DNA of 11,698 nt from Deltaproteobacteria bacterium. Lineage in GTDB: Bacteria; Bdellovibrionota; Bdellovibrionia; JABDDW01. Shown piece after piece: positions 1 to 6,451 of this stretch. Within the stretch, counting starts at the first letter, position 1. Each line of letters starts with the position of its first letter. A model generated the notes under the pieces. That model was not told the DNA's origin, made no database searches, and was given only the letters and a program-made list of their open reading frames with translations. The stretch is taken from NCBI GenBank assembly GCA_013287405.1, contig JABDDW010000045.1, forward strand, positions 913-12,610, given 5' to 3'. Position numbers and translations under genes: made by a program.

Positions 1-475
1 CTTTGATTAGATCTAAATTGGCACTTAACGTAAATTCTTGAATAGACAAATTGGAGAGTGATTGAAAATTTAGTATTCTTTCCCCCGGTAGATCAGCAAA
101 TAGAGAATCGTCAAGGGCCATTGGGTTTATTTTTAGGGTCTGAGCTACGTTCGATAGGATATCCGCTCTCGATTTAATTGACCGAGTAGCCTCCATAAAA
201 ACTGCGCTCCTGGCGCGCCTAGGAGAAAGAATTGCTTTAATTTCATCCCGTCCTAATTTATCTAAAACAAATTGAGCAAATTTTCTTTTTCCTGTTGGAT
301 TTTCAAAAGGAAATGGTTGCTCAAGTCTTTGTCTAAATTCATGTCGAGGACGCTTGTCAAAGCTTTTATACTCTTCTAATAAAAGTCTAATCCAAGGATG
401 ATCCCTTTCATCCAAAAAATGCGGCAGGATCTGATTGTTCTTTAGGCTGTAAGTTAAAAGTGTTTTTGGAACCAA
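1..475 (-). CDS. DUF790 / Bax1-family protein, N-terminal part (runs off the left edge)
   Basis: The first 158 codons of a gene continuing beyond position 1. The start is a TTG at 475 with AGGAGG at 488-483, 7 nt upstream. The protein shows the DUF790 pattern: ILPHFLDERDHPW at residues 16-28, an LLLEEY helix at 31-36, and SLFADLPGER at 124-133. DUF790 is the family of Bax1, the nuclease partner of archaeal XPB, which cuts DNA next to the junction opened by the helicase; its nuclease domain lies in the C-terminal half, outside the window. The start overlaps the last 68 nt of the XPB-type helicase gene in another frame, so the two are almost certainly co-transcribed and translationally coupled, matching the archaeal xpb-bax1 order. 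Family assignment comes from remembered motifs and is fairly sure; that a nuclease domain follows is inferred. Confidence 0.85.
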   Translation of the reverse strand, partial: MVPKTLLTYSLKNNQILPHFLDERDHPWIRLLLEEYKSFDKRPRHEFRQRLEQPFPFENPTGKRKFAQFVLDKLGRDEIKAILSPRRARSAVFMEATRSIKSRADILSNVAQTLKINPMALDDSLFADLPGERILNFQSLSNLSIQEFTLSANLDLIK

Positions 476-1820
476 GACCTTTCCTCCTCTTTTGGGATTG
501 TCGCACCTCTACGGTATCGTTACAGACAAGTTCGTAAATGCACGCCCGTTTACCCGGCTTCGGTCTTAAAAGACGTCCGATACGTTGGATATGTTCCCGC
601 TCTCCGTGCATGCCTCCAATTATGATAGCAACCTCCGCATCCGGAACATCCAAGCCCTCATTTAGAACGCGGCATGAAACAAGGGTGTTCAATTGGCCAC
701 TACGAAATCGCAGTAAGGCTTCTTCACGTTCTTTTCTTTTAATATCGGCCGTTATTGGCATGACGAGATATTTTTTTGATATCTTATATGCGGTGTTCGT
801 ATCAGCGGTGAAAATCAAGATTTTATTGTGCCGATGGCGGGCCAACATAGATGCTAAAATCTCCTCCTTTCTAACCGCAAAGTTAATAATGCATCGCGCT
901 TGATGTAATGCTTGAAGACTTTTACGGCCCTGGTCCGTTCTGGATGCCCAACATGCAAAATCTTTCCATGATGCCTCTGGAAAAGATTTTCTAAAATAAC
1001 TAAACACTTCATTAAAAACCCCAATGTGAATTTCGTAGCAGTTCCTCTCTGCAGGGGTAAGGTCAAGTTGAATTTTAATGAGATCAAAGTTAGAAAGGTA
1101 GGTACCACTGAGATCACTGACGGTTAGTTCATAGATTGGAGGACCCACGAGTTGAGACATTCGATCTATAAGATTGGTATCATGTGGCATGGTTGCAGTT
1201 AGTCCGAGGCGAAAGGGAGCAAGGGACATCTCTAATGCTTCATCGCGTACTCCATTCCCGAAGTGATGAACTTCATCAATAATAAGCTGCTCAAACTGAT
1301 TTCCAAAATGACACATATGACGGTAGGCGCTTTCGAATGTAGCTACAGTTACAGGGCCTAGTTCACGAGAGCTATCTCCGTAAACCCCAACTTGGCCAGA
1401 AAAAAAATGAATGAGTTGCTGATGCCATTGCTGCAGCAATATCCGGGTTGGAACAAGAACTAAGGTTCTTCTTGGGTTTCGGGCCATCGCTGCAATTGCA
1501 ACATGAGTTTTTCCGCTACCCGTTGGAAGGACAATAATACCTCTCTGACTTCCCAGGTTCCAGGCACAGAGGGCTGCTTCTTGATAAGGTCTTAAATCTA
1601 CTTGTTTCCATTGACCTGGGAATGGAGGGAAATTCCAAATGGTCTTGCTAATTTCAATATCATTTTGAGCAATGTAATGTTGAATTGTGGGAAGGTTATA
1701 TGCAGGGGAGCGATAGGAGTTGACCCTCGGGTCCCACTTGAGCCCTGAAATCTTGGAAAGATCAAGGCGAGGCGGAGGATTTTGCAAAAGGATTGTTCCC
1801 TTGTCAAAGATAAGATCCAT
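408..1820 (-). CDS. XPB/Rad25-type superfamily 2 DNA helicase
   Basis: A 470-residue ATP-dependent helicase. The N-terminus (DLIFDKGTILL at 2-12, GLKWDPRVNSYRSPAY at 26-41) matches the damage-recognition-like domain of short prokaryotic XPB proteins. Next come the Q-motif region LRPYQEAAL (76-84), Walker A LPTGSGKT (98-105), DEVHH (182-186, DExH box), LTATMP (207-212), motif V VLNEGLDVP (385-393) and motif VI QRIGRLLRP (412-420), so both RecA lobes are intact. I chose the ATG at 1820 because the family homology begins there; the frame is open to 2015 but the extra 65 residues look non-coding. No clear Shine-Dalgarno precedes 1820. The gene overlaps the downstream DUF790 gene, pointing to an XPB-Bax1 machine for DNA unwinding and incision in repair; a role in defence against foreign DNA is also possible. 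Confidence 0.92.
   Translation of the reverse strand: MDLIFDKGTILLQNPPPRLDLSKISGLKWDPRVNSYRSPAYNLPTIQHYIAQNDIEISKTIWNFPPFPGQWKQVDLRPYQEAALCAWNLGSQRGIIVLPTGSGKTHVAIAAMARNPRRTLVLVPTRILLQQWHQQLIHFFSGQVGVYGDSSRELGPVTVATFESAYRHMCHFGNQFEQLIIDEVHHFGNGVRDEALEMSLAPFRLGLTATMPHDTNLIDRMSQLVGPPIYELTVSDLSGTYLSNFDLIKIQLDLTPAERNCYEIHIGVFNEVFSYFRKSFPEASWKDFACWASRTDQGRKSLQALHQARCIINFAVRKEEILASMLARHRHNKILIFTADTNTAYKISKKYLVMPITADIKRKEREEALLRFRSGQLNTLVSCRVLNEGLDVPDAEVAIIIGGMHGEREHIQRIGRLLRPKPGKRACIYELVCNDTVEVRQSQKRRKGLGSKNTFNLQPKEQSDPAAFFG
483..488 (-). promoter_or_regulatory. Shine-Dalgarno AGGAGG that fixes the DUF790 TTG start
   Basis: On the minus strand AGAGGAGGAAAGGTC precedes the TTG at 475. The perfect AGGAGG sits 7 nt from the codon and lies inside the 3' end of the helicase gene. 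It is the reason for choosing this start over any codon after the helicase stop. Confidence 0.75.
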
Positions 1821-1893
1821 ATTGAAAAGTAAAAAGCAAATTTCATACAAGGAGAGAAGAAAAGCAAAAGCGTCTTGGTCATTTTTTATCCGG

Positions 1894-2742
1894 TTATCCG
1901 AACGGACACTCGTAAACCGGACAAATAGATATTCCGTTCTTAAGACGCCGTCGGTGTTCGAAAGAGACTCGAGCGACCCTAGCCTTGAGATTCGAAATAA
2001 TACACTGAGCCTCATTTGATTTTAAAATCTCTTCATTGGTATTAAAATTCACGTCCCCAGACCCATCAAGTTGATCGCCAAGGTACTGGTTGACTAAGTC
2101 GCCGAAATTTACCCCAGAAGACGGATAATAAACGGTCGCAACCTGTTTAGGCGAAGGAGCTTGGTCATTAATGCGAGACGAGTAGTGTTTTTCTAAATAA
2201 TCGATGATGATTTTATCAACTTCTAAGTTGTCAGAGCGCCCAATCGCGTGACCGGCTTCGTGACCGATTGAGACGGTTGCAAGTTCGTCGGAAATACCAA
2301 GGGCCTTGGCGCGGTCAATATCGATCAATATTAAGGCCGAGACATCGGGGTCCGTCGAAAGGATCGGATCTATTGGTTTTCCATAAAGCTCCGCCTTTAA
2401 AGGCTGCTGTGGGTTAGTAGGATCTGTATTGTACCAACAAAGTTTTTGCTCGAAACAGTTCTTTTTGTCAGCTTTAGGGTCCGGGGTAAGAAGCTTAGCT
2501 ACCATTCTTTGCCGCTCATCTCGGGTAAAATACTTCTTTAAAACGTCACTCTTATAAATCTCAACGATTCGCTTCCTACCTAAAATATATCGATCCTTCA
2601 TCGGATCATTGCCATGACCTGTATCTCCCGCAAGAGCTAGATGGGTAAAATATCTAACGGCCAAAAAGAAAGCAACTTCTCCTGATAAACTTAAAGAGGC
2701 CCATAAAAAGTCGGAACAAACAGGAGATCCAGTTCGGCTCAA
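1894..2742 (-). CDS. Exported metzincin-like zinc peptidase candidate, 5' end uncertain
   Basis: In the open frame of 282 codons the segment IGHEAGHAIGRSD (residues 159-171) gives HExxHxxGxxD, the metzincin zinc-binding pattern with Asp as third ligand (H161, H165, D171; catalytic E162). I see no obvious Met-turn afterwards, so activity is unproven. C96, C102, C248, C274 and C279 could form disulfides, in keeping with export. The 5' end is odd. The only starts upstream of the conserved part are TTGs without a ribosome site (2742 being the first). Removing one T from the run of five at 2667-2663 would instead join the body to an ATG at 2704 and give a good signal peptide ending ALA, cleaved before GDTGHG. 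The 73-nt gap to the XPB gene on the same strand allows a shared transcript. No specific family name recognised. Confidence 0.7.
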   Translation of the reverse strand: MSRTGSPVCSDFLWASLSLSGEVAFFLAVRYFTHLALAGDTGHGNDPMKDRYILGRKRIVEIYKSDVLKKYFTRDERQRMVAKLLTPDPKADKKNCFEQKLCWYNTDPTNPQQPLKAELYGKPIDPILSTDPDVSALILIDIDRAKALGISDELATVSIGHEAGHAIGRSDNLEVDKIIIDYLEKHYSSRINDQAPSPKQVATVYYPSSGVNFGDLVNQYLGDQLDGSGDVNFNTNEEILKSNEAQCIISNLKARVARVSFEHRRRLKNGISICPVYECPFG

Positions 2743-2863
2743 GGGGGATCAGGCAACGGACGATGGTATACGGGTTTGCGATGAAGAAGAACAAACTGCG
2801 GGGTGGTGGAAGGCAGCTCAAGAGGAACCGAAATTTGAGCGTCCATCGAAAAATGCAAAATGA
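2641..2863 (+). pseudogene. Plus-strand frame with no start codon, coupled by ATGA to the next gene
   Basis: The frame ending in TGA at 2861-2863 is open back to 2618 but has no ATG, GTG or TTG. Its composition is protein-like and hydrophilic (PDKLKEAHKKSEQTGDPVRL, then DDGIRVCDEEEQTAGWWKAA). Its stop overlaps the ATG of the following secreted-protein gene as ATGA, the usual sign of translational coupling in an operon. An ATG at 2641 lies one frame away and would join it if one A were removed from the A5 run at 2663-2667. Its 5' half runs antiparallel over the 5' end of the metzincin-like gene. It may be a gene that lost its start through rearrangement, a gene with a one-base error, or a chance frame. 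No family recognised. Confidence 0.45.
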
Positions 2864-3324
2864 GAGTTGAATTTGCAAGCGTCTTTGCTCTTCTACTTTT
2901 TTACATTCCGTCTTGGGGAAACAAAGTCGATCCTAATTGTACGTCGGATAATGTTATGGATGGAGGCTATATCTTCCGCTTTTTTCCTGATAATACAGTC
3001 TCTATTGGCGAACAGGGAATTAGTCCTGTTACTCCTCTAGTAAGGAAAAAACCCTTCAAAATGGAGCCAGATGGCAAACCTGGTTTATGTAAGCTTAAAA
3101 TAACTTTTCTAAACGAAGATAAAAATAACAGCCTTGAAATCAAAATAAATCCCGCCGATGGATCAGCCCATGCGAAAGCCGTCATTGATGGGAAAGCTCT
3201 GGACCCTGATTACCTCTCTCTAGATTGTGGCCCCTTAGACCCCTTCAAAGCTAAGTTTCCAACTTGTACAAACTCATCAAACTCCACTTCTCCTAGCGGG
3301 AACTCCGAAGGATCTGCCCGTTAA
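2860..3324 (+). CDS. Small secreted protein of unknown function
   Basis: A 154-residue protein with a signal peptide (MRVEFASVFALLLFYIPSWG, likely cleaved around residues 20-21). The mature part has C27, C76, C122 and C135, enough for two disulfides. The C-terminal tail from about 136 (TNSSNSTSPSGNS) is rich in Ser and Asn and probably flexible. No enzyme motif is visible and I do not recognise the family. The ATG overlaps the stop codon of the frame upstream (ATGA at 2860-2863), so translation may depend on coupling; no separate strong ribosome site is seen. It is followed by a broken S41 peptidase tail, so the 3' end could itself lie at a rearrangement joint. Likely periplasmic or outer-surface. 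Confidence 0.7.
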   Translation: MRVEFASVFALLLFYIPSWGNKVDPNCTSDNVMDGGYIFRFFPDNTVSIGEQGISPVTPLVRKKPFKMEPDGKPGLCKLKITFLNEDKNNSLEIKINPADGSAHAKAVIDGKALDPDYLSLDCGPLDPFKAKFPTCTNSSNSTSPSGNSEGSAR

Positions 3325-3328
3325 CCTA

Positions 3329-3533
3329 ATGAAAAAGGCCTGGAGACCACATGAGCATTTAATTGGTTTTTAGATCAAAAATAGCGGTTCAAATCCAACT
3401 CGACGACAACGTCATCGAACAGGTAGGGATAAAGCCGGATATTGAAGTGCCCTACCCGATAACTCATGTTATGAAAGAAGACCCTCAGATAAAGGAGGGA
3501 ATAAAATCTCTCTACAACATCACGGGAAACTAA
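3329..3533 (+). pseudogene. S41 (C-terminal processing) peptidase, C-terminal remnant
   Basis: The frame 3363-3533 reads RSKIAVQIQLDD, then IEQVGIKPDIEVPYPITHVM, then KEDPQIKEGIKSL to TAA. The string around VGIKPDIEVP is the characteristic ending of S41 (tail-specific, C-terminal processing) peptidases, where it follows the catalytic Ser/Lys domain. That catalytic domain of some 200-300 residues is absent. Upstream the sense continues in a neighbouring frame (MKKAWRPHEHLIGF from the ATG at 3329) and would join if one T were lost from the T5 run at 3367-3371. So this is a truncated, frameshifted tail and not a working peptidase. It fills most of the space between the secreted-protein gene and the transglutaminase-like gene. 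Confidence 0.55.
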
Positions 3534-3637
3534 CTTAAAGAATTGTAGTGATCTTGAGCTTTGGCTACGTTGTGCTTAAATGCCAGGACTTTGGTCTTAA
3601 ATATTATTTCTACTCTAAATAATGCCGAAGAGAATGC

Positions 3638-4297
3638 GTGAAAGCATCTTGTTTGATTGCCACTATACTTCTCACTTTTTCTAATGGATTTGGTAGCGAT
3701 CAATTTCAGATAGGGCCAGCATGGTCAACGAAAACAAAATTGAAAATTTACAAGGCCCGAGGTGATGCTCCTGTATATGCAAGAGCTCTTTCGTATTTAG
3801 AAGATCGAACGCCTTTAAAAATAATCTGGAACATGCATTTTTTAGGATTTAGCCAGGAACAAAGTGCTAAAAAAGTCGCTAATAACTGCAAACTTCAGTT
3901 TCGAAATCAGCCATGGCACCAGATCAATTGTGTATCAAACGGTGTTCATAGTTTAATTTTAACCGCCAAAATCGAAGATTACGTAACGGCTTGCCAGGCC
4001 AATGCTTGGACGTTTAAGCTCGCTTTTGAAGCTTTGGAGATACCCCATTCTGAAGTGAGTCTTGCCGAAGGTGATACCTCAGCCGGAGGGCACGTCATAA
4101 ATAAGATCTCAGTGAAAACCAGAGCCGGATCTATTTTAGAATATTTGATCGATGTCGGTTTCTATCCGAATATTTTATTTCCCTACTCCTCTTTCACTAA
4201 AGCACTTCATGACCCCAAAAACGTCGGGACGACAGAGGTCGCTGTTCTGCGCAGCCTCGATATGTCGGAACCAGACACGCAGGTGGAAGCATTTTAG
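3638..4297 (+). CDS. Exported transglutaminase-like protein, interrupted by an in-frame TAG
   Basis: Starts at GTG 3638 (GAAGAG 5 nt upstream) with a signal peptide MKASCLIATILLTFSNGFG. The 219-residue product carries the transglutaminase-like layout: Cys119 at the head of a helix (CQANAWTFKLAFEALEIPHS), His152 in GGHVINKISV and Asp172 in LEYLIDVGFYP, a Cys-His-Asp triad with the usual spacing. Such proteins act as cysteine peptidases, amidases or crosslinking enzymes, here in the periplasm or outside the cell; the exact reaction cannot be told. The TAG at 4295 is followed in the same frame by 37 more codons (to TAA at 4409-4411) that look like a natural C-terminal tail, so the listed end may be a premature stop. 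The core triad is unaffected. About 340 nt of remnant and spacer separate it from the gene before. Confidence 0.72.
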   Translation: MKASCLIATILLTFSNGFGSDQFQIGPAWSTKTKLKIYKARGDAPVYARALSYLEDRTPLKIIWNMHFLGFSQEQSAKKVANNCKLQFRNQPWHQINCVSNGVHSLILTAKIEDYVTACQANAWTFKLAFEALEIPHSEVSLAEGDTSAGGHVINKISVKTRAGSILEYLIDVGFYPNILFPYSSFTKALHDPKNVGTTEVAVLRSLDMSEPDTQVEAF

Positions 4298-4411
4298 GTT
4301 GGCTGCAATTGTAGCCAAGATGTGAATAGCGAACGGGAACGCGAAACCTTAAAACAACAAATTCAACAGTTAAGAGAAACAATGGAGCAAATCTCGAAGC
4401 AACAAAAATAA
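4298..4411 (+). other. In-frame extension beyond the TAG (coiled-coil tail)
   Basis: Directly after TAG 4295-4297, in the same frame, come VGCNCSQDVNSERERETLK and QQIQQLRETMEQISKQQK, then TAA. The Glu/Gln/Lys-rich stretch with Leu and Ile at heptad-like spacing is typical of a short coiled coil, and GCNC is a close cysteine pair. Such a sequence rarely arises by chance downstream of a stop. It is most simply the original C-terminus cut off by a nonsense mutation, or reached by TAG readthrough. Confidence 0.6.
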
Positions 4412-4516
4412 TGTCATTTTAATTAGTATTCTGATCGACCTTGAACAAAAAGACTGGAGATAATGACCACATTTTTGAAATGAGGGAAGTCGTAGGAATT
4501 TTTTGAAACAAATGCC

Positions 4517-4867
4517 TTATTGGCCAATTAGCTCGCATGAAAGTTTTCTGTGGACCGTTCCGCCGTTTGTATCGAGGGTGATACCGACCGCAGTATTTAT
4601 ATCATCAATTGCCATGACCCCAAAAATACGGACAGCCCAACTCATATCAGCGACCCCAGTGTTCGGATTCACCGGCTTGATGATCAATCCAAAGAAGCTT
4701 TCTATGGCTAAAAAGGAATAAGTAATTCCGTCACGTGCAATCGTAATGCTACTGCTATCGATCTTGATGCTATTGAACGAATCTGCACAACTCAGAATGG
4801 GACTGGCGGCCCCGAAGACTTGCGGCGTACAAAAAACTGAAAAGAAGAGGATAAGAAAAGCCTTCAT
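4517..4867 (-). CDS. Small secreted protein of unknown function
   Basis: 116 residues from the ATG at 4867, chosen because it opens a clean signal peptide (MKAFLILFFSVFCTPQVFGA, cleavage before ASP) and is preceded by GGGGGAG about 10 nt upstream; the open frame extends 15 codons further without a signal. The mature protein has Cys near its start (ILSCADSF) and near its end (LSCELIGQ), probably one disulfide joining the termini. The middle alternates hydrophobic and polar residues as in a small beta-rich domain. No family recognised. It faces the transglutaminase-like gene tail to tail; the 105-nt gap shows no clear terminator hairpin. Upstream lies a possible signal-peptide remnant whose TGA would overlap this ATG. 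Confidence 0.7.
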   Translation of the reverse strand: MKAFLILFFSVFCTPQVFGAASPILSCADSFNSIKIDSSSITIARDGITYSFLAIESFFGLIIKPVNPNTGVADMSWAVRIFGVMAIDDINTAVGITLDTNGGTVHRKLSCELIGQ

Positions 4868-5034
4868 ATATCTCGATCTCCCCCAGACGATGAAGCCGCT
4901 GCAAAAATACAAAAACGGCCATGAGAATCTTCATAACATCATTTTCTAACCTTATCCTCACTTTAGATATTTTGAAAGGCAAAATTAGAAGGATTTTCAT
5001 TCAGATAGACGTAAAATTCTATATAGATGAGTGG

Positions 5035-5253
5035 TTACTTTACCGCCGGCCTCTGAATTGAATTTCGCTCTGTAAGTTCTTCGTCCACATAATTTTGTAA
5101 CAGTTGAATTTCGTATTTAGTGAACTGATGTTTTTTGGGGTTACCATGCATTTCCTTAATTTCGGCGTCTTTAACCTTTATTCTCCATTTTATCTGAGAA
5201 AGTTGTTTATCTGACATAGTTGAAGCCCAGTTTTCTTGATCAAGGTCAAACAC
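5035..5253 (-). CDS. Small charged cytoplasmic protein, hypothetical
   Basis: About 72 residues, rich in Lys, Glu and Asp, with no signal peptide and no cysteine. The central part (MSDKQLSQIKWRIKVKDAEI) and the later LLQNYVDEELTERNSIQRP look helical. The start is uncertain. GTG at 5253 has AAGG 8 nt upstream; TTG at 5259 lies only 2 nt from that AAGG; ATG at 5217 (MSDKQL) has no visible ribosome site and would give 60 residues. It could be a small regulator or nucleic-acid-binding protein, but nothing proves this. It stands alone, with 167 nt to the next minus gene and over 400 nt of spacer upstream. Confidence 0.5.
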   Translation of the reverse strand: MFDLDQENWASTMSDKQLSQIKWRIKVKDAEIKEMHGNPKKHQFTKYEIQLLQNYVDEELTERNSIQRPAVK

Positions 5254-5259
5254 TTTCAA

Positions 5260-5688
5260 CGCCTTTGGAGTTTAAGTGAGAGAGCTGCGAGCGTCTGAAT
5301 TCTGAGCAGCCATTGTTCGACGGCCAGAATTGGAATGCTTAGGAAACACTCTCCAAGCCTTGAAAAGCGTAGATTTTGAAATTGTGATTAGTCAGGTATA
5401 GGAGAGTCAAATGGCCCGGTGGAAGCGCAGTTTTTAAAATCCAGTTACAACACAAATGGTCACGGTCCCCAGAACTGGTTTATCAAATGATTTTCATTTT
5501 TTTTCGAGTTTCCCGACGATGCCCACAAAGACTTGAAAAACTGATTTCTTGATCGACTTAACTGAATGGCTTAGGACGAATCCTAGAATCCTTCTTCAAG
5601 ATTGAGTCATCGTCAATTCCTCGTAAAATCGAGCCTAAATTGGAGGCCAGTCATTACTTTTAGTCAAACCTTTCAGCCTAGCTAAAAA
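5260..5688 (+). other. Long spacer with no convincing gene
   Basis: No ORF of reasonable length on either strand. A short plus-strand frame (NTLQALKSVDFEIVISQV, ending in TAG near 5402) vaguely resembles a response-regulator receiver fragment, and a second frame carries on with GIGESNGPVEAQFLKSSY. This could be decayed coding sequence, but the match is too weak for a gene call. AGGAGAG before an ATG at 5411 opens only an 8-codon frame. No repeat or strong hairpin was seen. The spacer probably contains the promoters of both flanking genes. Confidence 0.4.
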
Positions 5689-5745
5689 GTGGATGACACT
5701 TCAGCTTCATATATCTATCATCCTATCTTTAATGAGGAGGTGGCT

Positions 5746-6120
5746 ATGATGGAAATCACAAATAAAGAAGTGTCACAAATATCGTATTATCAAGGGCCTG
5801 GCGCTATCGACGGGATAAAGTTTAGGCAAGCAGCAAAGGATTTAGGCGTGACTGCCTGGGGTATGAATGTCATCGAGATTGATTCTGGCTGCTCCGAATA
5901 TCCTGAACACGATCACATTAAAGATGGGCAGGAAGAGGTCTATGTTGTTCTTCGCGGAGATGGCTATCTTCATAGCGGAAATCAAAAAATAAACCTTCAA
6001 GTTGGAACTTTAGTCAGGGTAGGTCCAAACGAGAAGCGAAAGTTCATTCCTGGTTCTAAAGGAATAATGGTACTTGCACTTGGAGCAACGCCCGGCCAGG
6101 CGTACAAACCTCGTCAGTAA
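5746..6120 (+). CDS. Small single-domain cupin protein
   Basis: 124 residues from ATG 5746. AGGAGG at 5735-5740 precedes two adjacent ATGs (5746 and 5749), so either may be used; the open frame reaches a GTG at 5689 that lacks a ribosome site. The protein is one cupin barrel. Motif 1 is PEHDH at residues 53-57 followed by EEVYVVLRGDG (63-73), giving the metal-binding His pair and Glu. In motif 2 (GTLVRVGPNEKRKF, 87-100) the usual metal-ligand His is replaced by Arg or Lys, as in a subgroup of small cupins that also share the ending LGATPGQAYKP. Metal binding may therefore be weaker. No substrate can be named. No signal peptide, so cytoplasmic. It appears to be a single-gene unit, with over 300 nt to the next gene. 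Confidence 0.85.
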   Translation: MMEITNKEVSQISYYQGPGAIDGIKFRQAAKDLGVTAWGMNVIEIDSGCSEYPEHDHIKDGQEEVYVVLRGDGYLHSGNQKINLQVGTLVRVGPNEKRKFIPGSKGIMVLALGATPGQAYKPRQ

Positions 6121-6445
6121 TATTCGGCTTCCAAAAGGACTTGTTTTGACCACTAGAGACGTAAATCTAACTATATTTTTATCGGGCACGGAATTTACCA
6201 GAAAATGGCTCAAATCTCATTGGGTATCCGGCTGACTGTTTCACAGAATATAAATTGGTGAATCCTAATTCCCAAGAGATTTTAGAATTGCGGCCATTAA
6301 TGCGGGCCTCTTAATCCGGGGCTAACAAAGTGCCACAAAGTGCAATTGTTACGAAAATGTAAATAAGAAAGGATCGCTTGCATAATTGACAGCTGAGGAC
6401 CTTCCATTTCGAGTTTAACCACAGGCGTATTTCTTGCTATACTTA
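6121..6445 (+). other. Spacer with a 9-bp direct repeat and a promoter
   Basis: No gene is supported. The notable features are ACAAAGTGC at 6325-6333 repeated at 6335-6343 (10-nt period, one helical turn, as in a tandem operator) and a possible sigma70-type promoter next to the downstream gene. A TTGACA at 6386-6391 is a perfect -35 word, but no good -10 lies at the right distance from it. Confidence 0.4.
6415..6443 (+). promoter_or_regulatory. Candidate sigma70 promoter giving a near-leaderless transcript
   Basis: TTAACC (6415-6420) and TATACT (6438-6443) are separated by 17 nt. The expected transcript start, 6-8 nt after the -10 word, falls at about 6450, right at the ATG at 6452. No Shine-Dalgarno lies between, so translation would be leaderless. 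Pattern match only. Confidence 0.4.
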
Positions 6446-6451
6446 ATGGTT

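Noticed and set aside
538..903. 121-codon plus-strand ORF
   Set aside because: Lies wholly antisense to the conserved helicase C-terminal domain; composition is that of a mirror frame.
854..1117. 87-codon minus-strand ORF
   Set aside because: Out-of-frame overlap with the intact helicase; no motif and no ribosome site.
1821..2015. 65-residue N-terminal extension of the helicase
   Set aside because: XPB homology begins at the ATG at 1820; the extension overlaps the end of the upstream gene and shows no family resemblance.
4197..4382. 61-codon minus ORF across the TAG region
   Set aside because: Antisense to the transglutaminase-like protein and its tail, which are far more protein-like.
4770..5000. 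76-codon minus ORF MKILLILPF...
   Set aside because: Mostly an out-of-frame reading through the secreted protein's signal peptide; only its first third (from 4934) is of any interest.
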